Assembly (NCBI GenBank): GCA_035495315.1
Contig: DATJGF010000059.1
Coordinates: 1 to 49,204 of the forward strand
DNA: 49,204 bases
DNA from: DATJGF01 sp035495315
Lineage (GTDB): Bacteria; Verrucomicrobiota; Verrucomicrobiia; Limisphaerales; UBA8199
Reading direction: 5' to 3'
Of the stretch, positions 15,387 to 24,387 are shown one piece after another; positions within the stretch are counted from its first letter, which is position 1; each line of letters begins with the position of its first letter. Made by a program: the position numbers and the translations under genes. The notes under the pieces are model-generated. The model saw only the letters and a program-made list of their open reading frames with translations. It was not told the origin of the DNA and made no database searches.

Positions 15387-16943
15387 ATGAACAAGAAAGG
15401 ATTCCTCATCGGCTTTCTGTTTTGTTTCGCTTCTGCCTTTGCTGCTACCGCGGCAGAACCTCCGCCACCCAGCCCAAGCAAGCTGATTATCCATGCAGAC
15501 CAACCAGGCGCCACAATCAATCGCAATATTTATGGCCAGTTTTCAGAACACCTCGGGCACTGCATTTACGAGGGGCTCTGGGTTGGGCCGGAAAGTGCGA
15601 TTCCGAATACGCGCGGCATCAGGAATGACGTCGTTTCGGCGCTCAAAGCCATTAAGGTGCCCGTCCTGCGTTGGCCGGGCGGCTGCTTCGCCGACGAATA
15701 CCATTGGAAAGATGGGGTTGGCCCGTCGGAGCAACGACCCATCATGATTAACACGCACTGGGGTGGCGTCGTCGAAAACAACCATTTCGGCACGCATGAG
15801 TTTCTCGATTTGTGCGAGCAGCTGGGCTGCGAGCCCTACATTTGCGGCAACGTCGGCAGTGGCACGGTTCAGGAAATGCAGCAATGGATCGAGTACATCA
15901 CTTTTTCCGGGGTGAGTCCGATGGCTGATTGGCGAAAGAAAAACGGGCACGAGAGCCCCTGGAAGCTACGCTACTTCGGCGTCGGCAATGAAAACTGGGG
16001 TTGCGGAGGGAATATGACTGCGGAGTTTTACGCCGATCAATTCAAGCGCTATGCGACGTATGTTCGGAACTTCGGCGACAACCGCATATTCAAGATCGCC
16101 TGCGGGCCCAATGGAGGCGACTACAAATGGACTGAGGTGCTGATGCGCGAGGTCGGCCGGCGCATGAATGCCCTGGCGCTGCATTACTACTGTGGTACCG
16201 GTAAAAAGAGCCGCTCGGCTACCCAGTTCGACCAGGAGGATTGGTTCTTTCTGCTCAAGAATGCACTCCGGATCGAGGAACTCGTGACCAGGCATTCCGA
16301 GATTATGGATAAGTATGACCCTGAGAAACGGGTCGCCTTGGCGGTGGACGAATGGGGCGCCTGGCACGCAGTCGAACCCGGAACCAATCCCGGTTTTCTG
16401 TACCAACAAAATACGTTGCGTGATGCTTTAGTCGCGGCCAGCTCACTCAATGTTTTCAACAACCATTGCGACCGTGTCCGGATGGCCAACATCGCCCAAA
16501 TGATTAACGTCCTTCAAGCCATGATCCTCACGGACAAGGAAAAAATGGTTCTCACCCCGACTTACCACGTTTTTGAAATGTACACCGTCCATCATGACGC
16601 CAAACTGCTGCCCTGCGAACTGCAAAGCGCCGATTGCGCTTCGGCGACCGACAAAATTCCCCAGGTGAATGTCTCTGCTTCCCAAAATGCAGCCGGAAAA
16701 ATCCACGTCAGCCTATGCAATCTGGATCCGGCTCAACCCGCCGTAGTTCATTGTGAGTGGCGAGGGGCTGCACCTCGAGGCTTTTCCGGTCGAGTCCTGA
16801 CCGCCGGGGAAATCACCGCGCACAACACCTTCGATAAGCCAGAAATGGTGGTGACGGCTAAGTTCGACGCGGTAAAAAGCACCGATTACGGTTTCGTCGC
16901 GACGTTGCCACCCAAATCAGTTGTATTGCTGGAGGCGGAATGA
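15387..16943 (+). CDS. Secreted GH51 alpha-L-arabinofuranosidase
   Basis: This is a 518-residue glycoside hydrolase that removes alpha-L-arabinofuranosyl groups from arabinan or arabinoxylan. An N-terminal signal peptide (MNKKGFLIGFLFCFASAFAA) implies export; many GH51 enzymes are intracellular. The family signatures NIYGQFSEHLG and RWPGGCFADEYHW are clear. The acid/base is E202 in GNENWGCGG, and the nucleophile is E322 in AVDEWGAWH. A C-terminal beta-sandwich region follows. The ATG at 15387 was preferred to earlier in-frame codons because it starts the signal peptide. Its stop overlaps the next gene (ATGA), indicating an operon of two secreted hydrolases. Confidence 0.93.
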   Translation: MNKKGFLIGFLFCFASAFAATAAEPPPPSPSKLIIHADQPGATINRNIYGQFSEHLGHCIYEGLWVGPESAIPNTRGIRNDVVSALKAIKVPVLRWPGGCFADEYHWKDGVGPSEQRPIMINTHWGGVVENNHFGTHEFLDLCEQLGCEPYICGNVGSGTVQEMQQWIEYITFSGVSPMADWRKKNGHESPWKLRYFGVGNENWGCGGNMTAEFYADQFKRYATYVRNFGDNRIFKIACGPNGGDYKWTEVLMREVGRRMNALALHYYCGTGKKSRSATQFDQEDWFFLLKNALRIEELVTRHSEIMDKYDPEKRVALAVDEWGAWHAVEPGTNPGFLYQQNTLRDALVAASSLNVFNNHCDRVRMANIAQMINVLQAMILTDKEKMVLTPTYHVFEMYTVHHDAKLLPCELQSADCASATDKIPQVNVSASQNAAGKIHVSLCNLDPAQPAVVHCEWRGAAPRGFSGRVLTAGEITAHNTFDKPEMVVTAKFDAVKSTDYGFVATLPPKSVVLLEAE

Positions 16944-18097
16944 AGCACATCCTGTTTCCATTGGCTTTTGCCTGCAGCCTTTCGGCGCAGCCGCATCCCG
17001 ACCTCAACTATTCCCAATGGCCTAACGGCCCGGCCTCGGAAACATCGTTCTTCCCAATTGCGGTCTGGCTGCAGAGCCCGGCCAATGCGGCGCGCTATCG
17101 TGTCGCAGGTTTCAACACCTACATCGCCCTCTGGCATGGGCCGACTGAAGCCCAGTTATCCGAACTGCGCAAAGCCGGAATGCGGCTGATTTGCGAACAG
17201 AATCGTGTCGCCCTCGACCATTTGGCGGATCCTACGATTATTGGCTGGATGCATGGCGATGAACCTGACAATGCGCAGTCACTCGGCGACGGCAAAGGGT
17301 ATGGCCCCCCGGTTGCTCCTGAGAAGATCGTCAAAGACTATGAGCGGCTTCGCACGGCCGATCCCTCTCGCCCAGTCATGCTCAACCTTGGTCAGGGTGT
17401 TGCCTGGGATGGATGGTACGGCCGCGGGAGCCGCAGTCGACATCCTGAGGATTATCCGCTCTACCTCAAGGGCTGTGATATCGTGTCGTTCGATATCTAT
17501 CCAGCGGTGCACGATAGCCCAGAAGTAGCCGGAAAACTCTGGTTTGTCGCTCAAGGGGTAGAACGGCTGGTTCGCTGGAGTGAAGGGAAGAAGATCGTCT
17601 GGAATTGCGTCGAATGCACGCGCATTTCCAATCCTGATCGGAAGCCGACCCTGCACGAAGTAAGGTCCGAGGTCTGGATGTCGTTGATTCACGGCTCACG
17701 CGGGCTGATCTACTTTGTGCATCAGTTCAAGCCCAGTTTTCGCGAAGCCGCACTGCTGGACGATTCCGAGATGCTCGAGGGAATTACCGCGTTGAATCGG
17801 CAGATCACCAGGTTGGCACCCGTGTTGAACGGCCCTTCCGTAAACGACGCCATCACCCTGCGACCGGAAAATTCCACAGTCCCGGTAGCGTTCACGGTTC
17901 GGCACCACGAGGGGGCTACCTGGATTTTTGCAGTTTCTATGCGCGAGGGCGAGACTACGGCCGAGTTCTCTTTGAAAGACGAGATCGACTCCAAAAGCGT
18001 CGAGGTGCTGGATGAAAATCGCTCGATACCAATTCAAGCGCGTGGGTTCAAAGACCGTTTCGGCTCGTGGGACGTACACCTATATCGACTGAAGTAG
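16940..18097 (+). CDS. Secreted TIM-barrel-like putative glycoside hydrolase
   Basis: This is a 385-residue protein with a signal peptide (MKHILFPLAFACSLSAQ), translationally coupled to the GH51 gene. I do not recognise a named GH family. The order of motifs fits a clan A-like (beta/alpha)8 barrel: IIGWMHGDEPDN with a candidate acid/base glutamate, DIVSFDIYP, NCVECTRI with a candidate nucleophile glutamate, and a late HGSRGLIYFVHQF strand. A small C-terminal beta domain follows. The coupling suggests it acts on the same or a neighbouring linkage of an arabinose-containing polysaccharide. Catalytic assignment is inference. Confidence 0.75.
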   Translation: MKHILFPLAFACSLSAQPHPDLNYSQWPNGPASETSFFPIAVWLQSPANAARYRVAGFNTYIALWHGPTEAQLSELRKAGMRLICEQNRVALDHLADPTIIGWMHGDEPDNAQSLGDGKGYGPPVAPEKIVKDYERLRTADPSRPVMLNLGQGVAWDGWYGRGSRSRHPEDYPLYLKGCDIVSFDIYPAVHDSPEVAGKLWFVAQGVERLVRWSEGKKIVWNCVECTRISNPDRKPTLHEVRSEVWMSLIHGSRGLIYFVHQFKPSFREAALLDDSEMLEGITALNRQITRLAPVLNGPSVNDAITLRPENSTVPVAFTVRHHEGATWIFAVSMREGETTAEFSLKDEIDSKSVEVLDENRSIPIQARGFKDRFGSWDVHLYRLK

Positions 18098-18101
18098 CAA
18101 T

Positions 18102-18140
18102 GGGCGTCTCGCCCGCTATGGAGCCGGGCATCTTGCCCGG
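18102..18140. terminator. Tandem hairpins between convergent genes
   Basis: Two adjacent perfect hairpins, GGGCG-TCT-CGCCC (18102-18114) and CCGGGCA-TCT-TGCCCGG (18124-18140), fill the 58-bp gap between two convergent genes. Both have the loop TCT. There is no T-run, so the role as a bidirectional terminator is inferred from position. A similar GCCGGG...CCCGGC hairpin occurs at 41856-41874, so it may be a dispersed element. Confidence 0.5.
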
Positions 18141-18155
18141 TGACCCCGCCTGACT

Positions 18156-19736
18156 TTATGGACTGACGACACGATAGAATCTTGAGGATTCCGTCAGCCC
18201 GGGAATGGTCCGGACGCTTGTGGTGATTCGCCCCTCGTCCCTCCAGACCGTGCGATTACCTTCCAGAGTCCCGGTGGACTGCAGCCGCCCTGGTGCGGTG
18301 GAATTGATAAGCCAGCCACCGCCTGGTGTTCCGATTATCGATAGTCTTGCTGCTGTTACTGGTGGGGTTGAAACATCTGACCCACTGACGGCAAAGATCA
18401 CGGCATGGGAGTTGAGCCCACCGCCGATGAAATTCAGGACCAGATTAGTCACTTGGCTGATCTGGTTCGCGAGGGAAATGTCTGCCGCAAATAGCCTGGG
18501 GCTATTGAGGTTGTCGACCAGGCGCCGATTAAGTTTCACTCGCCCATTTGCGGCAAATACGCACGGGCCGACATCGAGCCAGTCCGGAGATACAAACGAG
18601 TTCGTTTCTGATGTGCCATCGTGATGCTGAACAATGCAGCGGTTGGTGACGGGTCCATGTCCCGCCGCCGTCAGGAAAGACAGCATCGCGTAATGAGCCG
18701 GCGAGCTCGGCAGGATCGTTGCGTTCGGGTTTTCGGCATCGATCATGATCCCATTATTGTTCGTGTAACTCGCTGCAAACCGGTAGTGGTGATCGAGGGC
18801 ACTAACCGAGCTGATGTTGGCACCAGCTGCAGGAAGTCCCGTTTCAGGCGCGGGCGGATAGTAACCTTGTTCATACCAGGTATGGCCGGAATTGGCGGTG
18901 CCGTCCTCGACCGCAGCGGTTGTGAAGCCAATTAGATTTGCCGGATAGGTCGAGTCGGCCTCAACGATAAGATCCTGGTTAAAACCTGTGACGAGGATCG
19001 GGTGGAAAAGGTCGCCGGCAAATGTGGAGCCGCTGACCGCAAAGATCACCTGATGACCGGCGCCTCCCAGATGACGAAAATCGATGGTTGTTATTGGGCT
19101 GCTTGTGTTATTAAGCGCGACATCGTTCGCATACAGGCGTGGGTTGCTTGGATCCAAATTGAAAATAAACGTGCTGATGTTGACCCGCCCACCGCCGGTA
19201 TACGCCGCATTCGGTCCATTCATCCAATCGAAGCACATGAACGAACCGGTCTGCTCCGCGCCACTCGCGTGATGAATTGTGTACTCCACCTTGCCGCCGC
19301 CATTGCCACCGCTCACCAGAAATGACAACGTCACGTACGCCGTCGGACTCACCACCTTCAAGGTGGCATTGGTTATTTGAACATTAACCAATACGGCATT
19401 GTTTTCCTTGTAGCTTGGCGCGAATTGATATTCATGGTCGCCGACTGCTTCACTGTCCACACGCGACCCGGCTTTCGGCAATCCGGTGCTCGGCCAATCC
19501 GGCCGGTACCCTCGCTCGTACCAGGTGAAATTATCATTGGCCAGGCCGCTATCCATTGAGGCCGTGGTCACGGGGACTAACGGCGGCGAGGCAGTTTTTT
19601 CGACGACGAGATCGTGATTGTAACTGTCCGGTGTTAGCGTGATGGGAAGGAACTCGGCGCGTGCGAGGGTGAAGCCACACAGTACGAGTAATGCGATCTT
19701 AATGTTGATTGACTTTTGTGACACGATTCGCTGCAT
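18156..19736 (-). CDS. Secreted protein with two tandem ~215-residue repeats
   Basis: This is a 526-residue protein with a signal peptide (about 1-27). Residues about 37-237 and 252-453 are two copies of one domain: HDLVVE (41) matches QDLIVE (254), TWYERGY (71) matches TWYEQGY (286), and VIFAVSG (230) matches VIFAVSG (446), an offset of 213-216. The C-terminal tail (about 460-526) ends in a GLTESSRFYRVVSP motif, seen also in the LRR protein at the window end (RFYRVIGVP). AAAGGA lies a few bases before the ATG, and the minus strand has TTGACA at 19796-19791 as a possible -35. Function is unknown; surface or secreted carbohydrate binding is a guess. Confidence 0.75.
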   Translation of the reverse strand: MQRIVSQKSINIKIALLVLCGFTLARAEFLPITLTPDSYNHDLVVEKTASPPLVPVTTASMDSGLANDNFTWYERGYRPDWPSTGLPKAGSRVDSEAVGDHEYQFAPSYKENNAVLVNVQITNATLKVVSPTAYVTLSFLVSGGNGGGKVEYTIHHASGAEQTGSFMCFDWMNGPNAAYTGGGRVNISTFIFNLDPSNPRLYANDVALNNTSSPITTIDFRHLGGAGHQVIFAVSGSTFAGDLFHPILVTGFNQDLIVEADSTYPANLIGFTTAAVEDGTANSGHTWYEQGYYPPAPETGLPAAGANISSVSALDHHYRFAASYTNNNGIMIDAENPNATILPSSPAHYAMLSFLTAAGHGPVTNRCIVQHHDGTSETNSFVSPDWLDVGPCVFAANGRVKLNRRLVDNLNSPRLFAADISLANQISQVTNLVLNFIGGGLNSHAVIFAVSGSDVSTPPVTAARLSIIGTPGGGWLINSTAPGRLQSTGTLEGNRTVWRDEGRITTSVRTIPGLTESSRFYRVVSP

Positions 19737-19938
19737 AGTTATCCTTTCTGTCCAAAGATGTTAACCGCCTACCCCAGCATCATTGAAAAATGTCAAACTT
19801 CTTTCAAGTTAAAAAAGATGGAATAATTTCTGACTCCACGCCAGTCGTCTGGCTGCCCTGGTGGGGCCGTTCAAGCAAACTATATTCGCTCGGCAGGACC
19901 GGCTCTGAGGCAAGCGAGACGCTGCGAGACGCCTGCCG

Positions 19939-20823
19939 CTACTCCTTCTGACAAAAGCCCTGCACTCCTAACCATGCTACCAGATCTCTGGTCCATGGGT
20001 GCCTTTTGCTCGGATCCCACTGCGGGCTGCCAAGGCCTAAACCGTGGCCGCCCTTTTGGTAGATGTGCAGCGCAAAAGGTACGCCTTCCTTTCGCAAAGC
20101 TTCTGCGAAGTGAAGGCTGTTTTCAGCCGGCACTGCGCCATCTTCCCAGGTATGCCAGATGAAGCACGGGGGTGTGTCTTTGGTGACTTGCAGCTCGTTC
20201 GAGAGCGAGCGCACCAAATCCGGCGAGGGGTTATTGCCTAAAAGATTATGTTTCGAACCCTCATGTGTAAACTGACCCATCGTAATTACCGCATAACAAA
20301 GAATGCCCAGGTCGGGGCGCGAACTTTGCTTTTCAATCGAATCTGCCGCCTCTGGTTTCCCCGAATCAAAATGAGTTAGCAGGGTCGAAGCCAAATGGCC
20401 GCCAGCCGAAGAGCCCATGATTCCGATTCGCTTAGGGTCCAACTTCCATTGTGGGGCCTGGGCTCTCACAGTGCGCACGGCGCGGGCGGCGTCTTGCAGC
20501 ATCGACGGATGATGATAGCCGCTTGACCCTAACCGGTACTTCAACACAAAAGCCGCGATGCCCTGCTCATTCAAAAAGCGCGCGTAATCCTCGCCTTCGT
20601 GACGAGCCAGCATGCCATAGCCTCCACCGGGGCAGATAACGATTGCAGCACCCGTCGCTTTTGCTGGTTCTGGAAAGTACGGCGTGAGCGTGGGCACATC
20701 CTTGTCGGCTGTTCCCTGAGCGCCCGGCGCGCCGTCCGGCCAAAGCGGAAAAGATTTCACTGGTTGCGCCTGACAGATCGCGCAACAGCAACAAATTCCG
20801 AACAGGATCGGCAGAGTCTTCAT
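19939..20823 (-). CDS. Secreted alpha/beta hydrolase, acetylxylan-esterase-like (BD-FAE type)
   Basis: This is a 294-residue alpha/beta hydrolase with a cysteine-rich signal peptide (MKTLPILFGICCCCAICQAQ). Motifs: oxyanion segment VICPGGGYGMLARHEGE, nucleophile serine in IGIMGSSAGGHLAS, acid in WHTWEDGAVP, histidine in KGGHGLG. This set fits the carbohydrate esterase/BD-FAE group that removes acetyl or feruloyl groups from xylan. A start four codons upstream (20835) is possible; 20823 begins the signal peptide. A paralogue lies at 42324-43295. Together with GH51 and GH127 it suggests use of decorated hemicellulose. Confidence 0.85.
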   Translation of the reverse strand: MKTLPILFGICCCCAICQAQPVKSFPLWPDGAPGAQGTADKDVPTLTPYFPEPAKATGAAIVICPGGGYGMLARHEGEDYARFLNEQGIAAFVLKYRLGSSGYHHPSMLQDAARAVRTVRAQAPQWKLDPKRIGIMGSSAGGHLASTLLTHFDSGKPEAADSIEKQSSRPDLGILCYAVITMGQFTHEGSKHNLLGNNPSPDLVRSLSNELQVTKDTPPCFIWHTWEDGAVPAENSLHFAEALRKEGVPFALHIYQKGGHGLGLGSPQWDPSKRHPWTRDLVAWLGVQGFCQKE

Positions 20824-20970
20824 TTGCAGGAGCATACTGGTGAGGCGGAGTCCGAGGCAATCACACTCGAATTCTTGCGGCGCTCTAGCTCGTCCGCCTT
20901 GTCAACCGGGCCATCGGCTCAGCTCGAGTTTCAGCGCCAAGGTTTATGCTTGTTTTTTTGGCTCGGCCGG

Positions 20971-21003
20971 GTTCGGGTTTCGAGTTTCTGATTTCGGGTT
21001 CTT
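20971..21003. repeat. Heptanucleotide-phased tract
   Basis: The sequence reads GTTCGGG-TTTCGAG-TTTCTGA-TTTCGGG-TTCTTC, a degenerate tandem of 7-base units. It closely resembles the right arm of the hairpin at 34475-34501 (GTTTCGG-ATTTCGA-GCTTCGG). It abuts the stop codon of the HAD phosphatase gene. The rest of the gap up to the esterase gene has no gene I can support. Confidence 0.6.
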
Positions 21004-21004
21004 C

Positions 21005-21925
21005 TCACCTTGTCATCGGCGGCCGCGGACGCGGCTTGTGAACGTATTTGGCATCGGTTTGGAAACGTCGTCCGAGGCGGTTACCCGACCAGCGGGTATG
21101 ATTGTAGACGGGGCTGTCGAGGCGGCTCGATGGTTTGCCGGACTGCAATTCCTCGGTGAGATCGGCGACGCTATTTAGGATGCGCGTCGGTTGGTAGACA
21201 TAATCGGCGACGTGCTCGATGCTGGTTGAGCCGCTCAAAACCAGGTAGGCGTGCAGGCCGGCCTCGATCGCGCCACGAATATCCGTCTCCATCGTATCGC
21301 CGATGACAACGATTTGTTCGGGCATACTGCCGCCATTCAGCTCGGCGAGTCGCCGCCGGGCGCGGTGGAACATATATCCGTTGGGTTTGCCCAAATAATA
21401 AGCGCGGCGTCCGGTGCTGGCCTCCAGAAATGCCGCCGTCGCTCCGGCTCCCGGACGCGTCGCATCGCCGGAGACCGGACACCAATTATCGGGATTGGTC
21501 GCCAATAAACGCGCGCCCGCCTCGATGCACGAATGCGCCTTGGCCAGCTTCTCCATGGAAACCGAAACCTCGCCGACCACTACATAACTGGGATGGATGG
21601 CATCGTTGGCAATCTTGCGTTCGTGCAATGCGGTCAACAAACCGCCTTCGCCGATGACAAAGACAGTGCAGGCGGGGTGTGTTTCACTCAGGAAATCCGC
21701 GGCATTCAACGCCGAAGTGTAAAAGTGCCTTGCCGAAAACCCCGGCAATCCTAAATGTCCCAGGCGTACAGACAAATCCTCCGGCGTGGGGGACGAATTG
21801 TTGGTAAGGAAAACGAAGGGCGCGCCGCTTTGAATTAAAGCCTCGCAAAAGGCCTTCACGCCGGGAATCAGATGGTGCTCCCGGTAAATCACGCCGTCCA
21901 TGTCGATTAAATAACCCGTCTTCAT
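21005..21925 (-). CDS. NagD-like HAD-superfamily phosphatase
   Basis: This is a 306-residue HAD hydrolase of the NagD/AraL/PGP (class IIA cap) group, acting on small phosphorylated metabolites in the cytoplasm. The nucleophile and acid are D8 and D10 in LIDMDGVIY; motif II is FLTNNSS; the lysine is in YLGKPNGYMF; motif IV is VVIGDTMETDIRGAIEAG. The length is somewhat above the usual 250-270: the last 40 or so residues form a basic Pro/Arg-rich tail with no recognisable domain. It stands alone with a 376-bp spacer upstream. Confidence 0.88.
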   Translation of the reverse strand: MKTGYLIDMDGVIYREHHLIPGVKAFCEALIQSGAPFVFLTNNSSPTPEDLSVRLGHLGLPGFSARHFYTSALNAADFLSETHPACTVFVIGEGGLLTALHERKIANDAIHPSYVVVGEVSVSMEKLAKAHSCIEAGARLLATNPDNWCPVSGDATRPGAGATAAFLEASTGRRAYYLGKPNGYMFHRARRRLAELNGGSMPEQIVVIGDTMETDIRGAIEAGLHAYLVLSGSTSIEHVADYVYQPTRILNSVADLTEELQSGKPSSRLDSPVYNHTRWSGNRLGRRFQTDAKYVHKPRPRPPMTR

Positions 21926-22301
21926 AAGTGAGCCCTGCTTGCAGACTGGTCAGGAGTCCAGAACTCAGGCCTCCTTTAGCCGTCCGCCGCGCATGGGCGT
22001 CGCGCGCTTTATAGCAGGACGCTTGCCGAACGGTGATGCGGCCGAACCTCACCCCTGCAGCACGATGTTCGCTCTCTCACAATTCCAGTTGTGTCAGGAT
22101 GTGCATCCTGGGCAAAACGCGCCACTTCACACGTAGCAGTCCAAGCGCCGGGGAGTTCCGGCAGCGTCTCGCTGACAGCAGTGCGCGGAGGGCAAGACGC
22201 CCCTTGAACTCGCCCGGGTTGGACGCCCGCGCTATAGTCGATGCCTGCCCCTGTGAGCTTCGGTTGCACCTCTCTGACAATTTTAGCAACATGAGAAGTT
22301 G
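21926..22301. other. 376-bp spacer without recognised gene
   Basis: This gap between the divergent HAD phosphatase and TMTC-like genes must contain both promoters. Several open frames cross it on both strands, but none has protein-like composition or a family motif. I found no tRNA-like arm set. A short AGTCCAGAACTC stretch near 21955 recalls the AGTCCAA heptamer repeats elsewhere. I see nothing else that can be named. Confidence 0.5.
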
Positions 22302-24326
22302 ATGCACCGCAACAAAGACATTCGTCGGCTTTTAATAGTCGCTCTTTTCTTGAGCGGGATTACGCTTGCGGTTTTCTGGCCGGTAGGTGGCTTCGAGTTT
22401 CAGTCGTACGATGACCAACGCTACGTCGCCATCAATCCCATGGTTCAAAAAGGCCTGACTTACGACGGGATTTTATGGGCATTCGGCACGTTTCACGTTT
22501 CCAACTGGCACCCGCTGACCTGGATCTCGCACATGCTCGATGTGCAACTGTTCGGGCGCGATGCCGGTGGACATCACCTCATCAACCTGGTTTGGCACAC
22601 GTGTAATACGGTTTTACTGTTGCTGGTCCTGAATCGGATGACGGGTGCCCTTTGGCGCAGCGCCATGGTTGCCGCACTGTTTGCCTTGCATCCCATGCAT
22701 GTCGAATCCGTCGCCTGGGTCGCCGAACGGAAAGATGTCCTCAGCACATTCTTTTTCATATTGACGCTATGGGCCTACACGCGATATGCGCAGAAGTCCA
22801 AAACCAAACGTTTAGACGCAGGAGTCCAAAGTCCAGGGCTCCGGCATCGGATATCCTGGGATTATGTTTTTGCCCTGATTCTATTTGCTCTCGGTTTACT
22901 CAGTAAACCGATGTTGGTGACTGTCCCTTTCCTGCTTCTGTTGTTGGACCTTTGGCCTTTGGGGCGAATCGAATTCAAAAAGGGAAAACCAACAATCACA
23001 GAAAATCTTCCTCTAATGTTGGAGAAGGTTCCGTTCCTTCTACTGTCGGTTGTTTCGAGTGTGATTACGTTTGTTGCTCAACGCTCCGGGGGTTCTGTCG
23101 CTTCCTTGGAGCTTTTCTCTTTCGACTCACGGCTGGAAAACGCGCTGGCGGCTTATCTGGGCTACCTGGAAAAACTCTTTTGGCCTTCGAAGCTGGCGGT
23201 GCTTTACTTACCGGCCGTGGAATGGCCCGTTTGGCAGTTGGGATTCGGGCTGGTGCTCTCAGTCGGCATAACGGCGGCCGTTTTAACGCAAATCCGTGCC
23301 CGCCCATATTTTGCGGTCGGCTGGTTTTGGTTTGTCGGCACGCTCGTGCCGGTGATTGGTTTGGTCCAGGTGGGGAGCCAGTACATGGCCGATCGTTACA
23401 GTTACGTGCCTTATATAGGTTGTTTTATTTGTTTGGTTTGGGGGGCGTGGGATCTGGTGAGCCGGTTTTCAACCAAAGATCATCCCAAGTTGGTATCATC
23501 GCCTCCGCAAGCAGACCGGAATGAGAGCAAGGGTGCTTCCGCTCCTGCTTTGAGTAAGGCCGCGCATATCAGTTCCTGGGGGCGACTGCTGGCCGGACTG
23601 GCCTGCGTGCTGGTCCTTGGAGCGCTCGCCATCGTCACCCGCAATCAACTGGAATATTGGCGAACATCCGAAACGCTCTTTCGACACTGTATCGAAGTTA
23701 CAAAAGATAATTACATAGCCTATAACAATCTCGGGGCGTTCCTGGTGAATCAGCACCGGTACACTGAGGCCAAACCTCTCTACACCGAAGCTCTGCACAT
23801 CAATCCCAAATTCCCGGATGCCCTGATCAACATGGGCACGTTGCTGGCACTTCAGGGGGATATCACCAATGCACTGAGCTATCTGCAGCAAGGTGTTCAA
23901 CTCGCTCCAGCCTCAGCTGAATCCATCGGAAAACTAGGGGTCGCTCTTGCGGAGCAGGGCCGAATGTCCGACGCGGTCGCTTGCTACCGTGAATCGCTAC
24001 GGCTGAACCCTAATCAGATCCCCGCCTGTAACAATCTCGCCTGGATACTGGCAACAAATCCTGACACTCAACTGCGGAACGGCGCCGAAGCGGTTGCTTG
24101 GGCAGAGCATGCCTGCAAACTCACTGATTACGTGCAACCTATGTTGATTGGCACTCTCGCGGCCGCGTACGCAGAGGCGGGTCGCTTTCCCGAAGCTGTT
24201 TCCGCCGCTCAACGGGCGATACACGTGGCGAGCGCTGCCGGACAAACGGACCTTGCGCAAAAGAACCGACAATTGATTGAATTGTATCGGGCCGGCGAAC
24301 CCTATCGCGAAGAGGTGAAGCAATAA
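22302..24326 (+). CDS. TMTC-like TPR membrane protein (putative GT-C glycosyltransferase)
   Basis: This is a 674-residue protein whose first ~440 residues form about ten membrane helices and whose last ~220 residues are TPR repeats (LGAFLVNQHRYTEAKPLY and following). The N-terminal motifs YDDQRYV, SNWHPLTWISHMLD and HPMHVESVAWVAERKDVLS are typical of the bacterial proteins related to eukaryotic TMTC O-mannosyltransferases (DUF1736 group). The first loop aspartates suggest GT-C-type transfer from a lipid-linked sugar on the periplasmic side (family knowledge, not shown here). The start is the ATG at 22302, not the TTG one codon earlier. A repeat-derived loop lies at residues ~164-181. Confidence 0.82.
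   Translation: MHRNKDIRRLLIVALFLSGITLAVFWPVGGFEFQSYDDQRYVAINPMVQKGLTYDGILWAFGTFHVSNWHPLTWISHMLDVQLFGRDAGGHHLINLVWHTCNTVLLLLVLNRMTGALWRSAMVAALFALHPMHVESVAWVAERKDVLSTFFFILTLWAYTRYAQKSKTKRLDAGVQSPGLRHRISWDYVFALILFALGLLSKPMLVTVPFLLLLLDLWPLGRIEFKKGKPTITENLPLMLEKVPFLLLSVVSSVITFVAQRSGGSVASLELFSFDSRLENALAAYLGYLEKLFWPSKLAVLYLPAVEWPVWQLGFGLVLSVGITAAVLTQIRARPYFAVGWFWFVGTLVPVIGLVQVGSQYMADRYSYVPYIGCFICLVWGAWDLVSRFSTKDHPKLVSSPPQADRNESKGASAPALSKAAHISSWGRLLAGLACVLVLGALAIVTRNQLEYWRTSETLFRHCIEVTKDNYIAYNNLGAFLVNQHRYTEAKPLYTEALHINPKFPDALINMGTLLALQGDITNALSYLQQGVQLAPASAESIGKLGVALAEQGRMSDAVACYRESLRLNPNQIPACNNLAWILATNPDTQLRNGAEAVAWAEHACKLTDYVQPMLIGTLAAAYAEAGRFPEAVSAAQRAIHVASAAGQTDLAQKNRQLIELYRAGEPYREEVKQ
22793..22843 (+). 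repeat. AGTCCAA-type repeat DNA inside the TMTC-like gene
   Basis: The stretch contains AAGTCCAAAACCAAACG and GGAGTCCAAAGTCCAGGGC, the same heptamer theme as the tract inserted in uvrC at 35581. It encodes a short basic loop (KSKTKRLDAGVQSPG) between two membrane helices (…WAYTRYAQ and VFALILFALGLLSKP). The reading frame stays open through it. Interpretation as an inserted repeat fragment is inference. Confidence 0.5.
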
Positions 24327-24387
24327 GCCACTGCCAAAACGCTCCACTTGTTATCTTCGGAGCCCCTGCTAATAATCGCGCAATTCA

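Noticed and set aside
21926..22301. Possible tRNA or small RNA in the 376-bp spacer
   Set aside because: I found no GTTCGA-type T-arm, no cloverleaf and no clear terminator.
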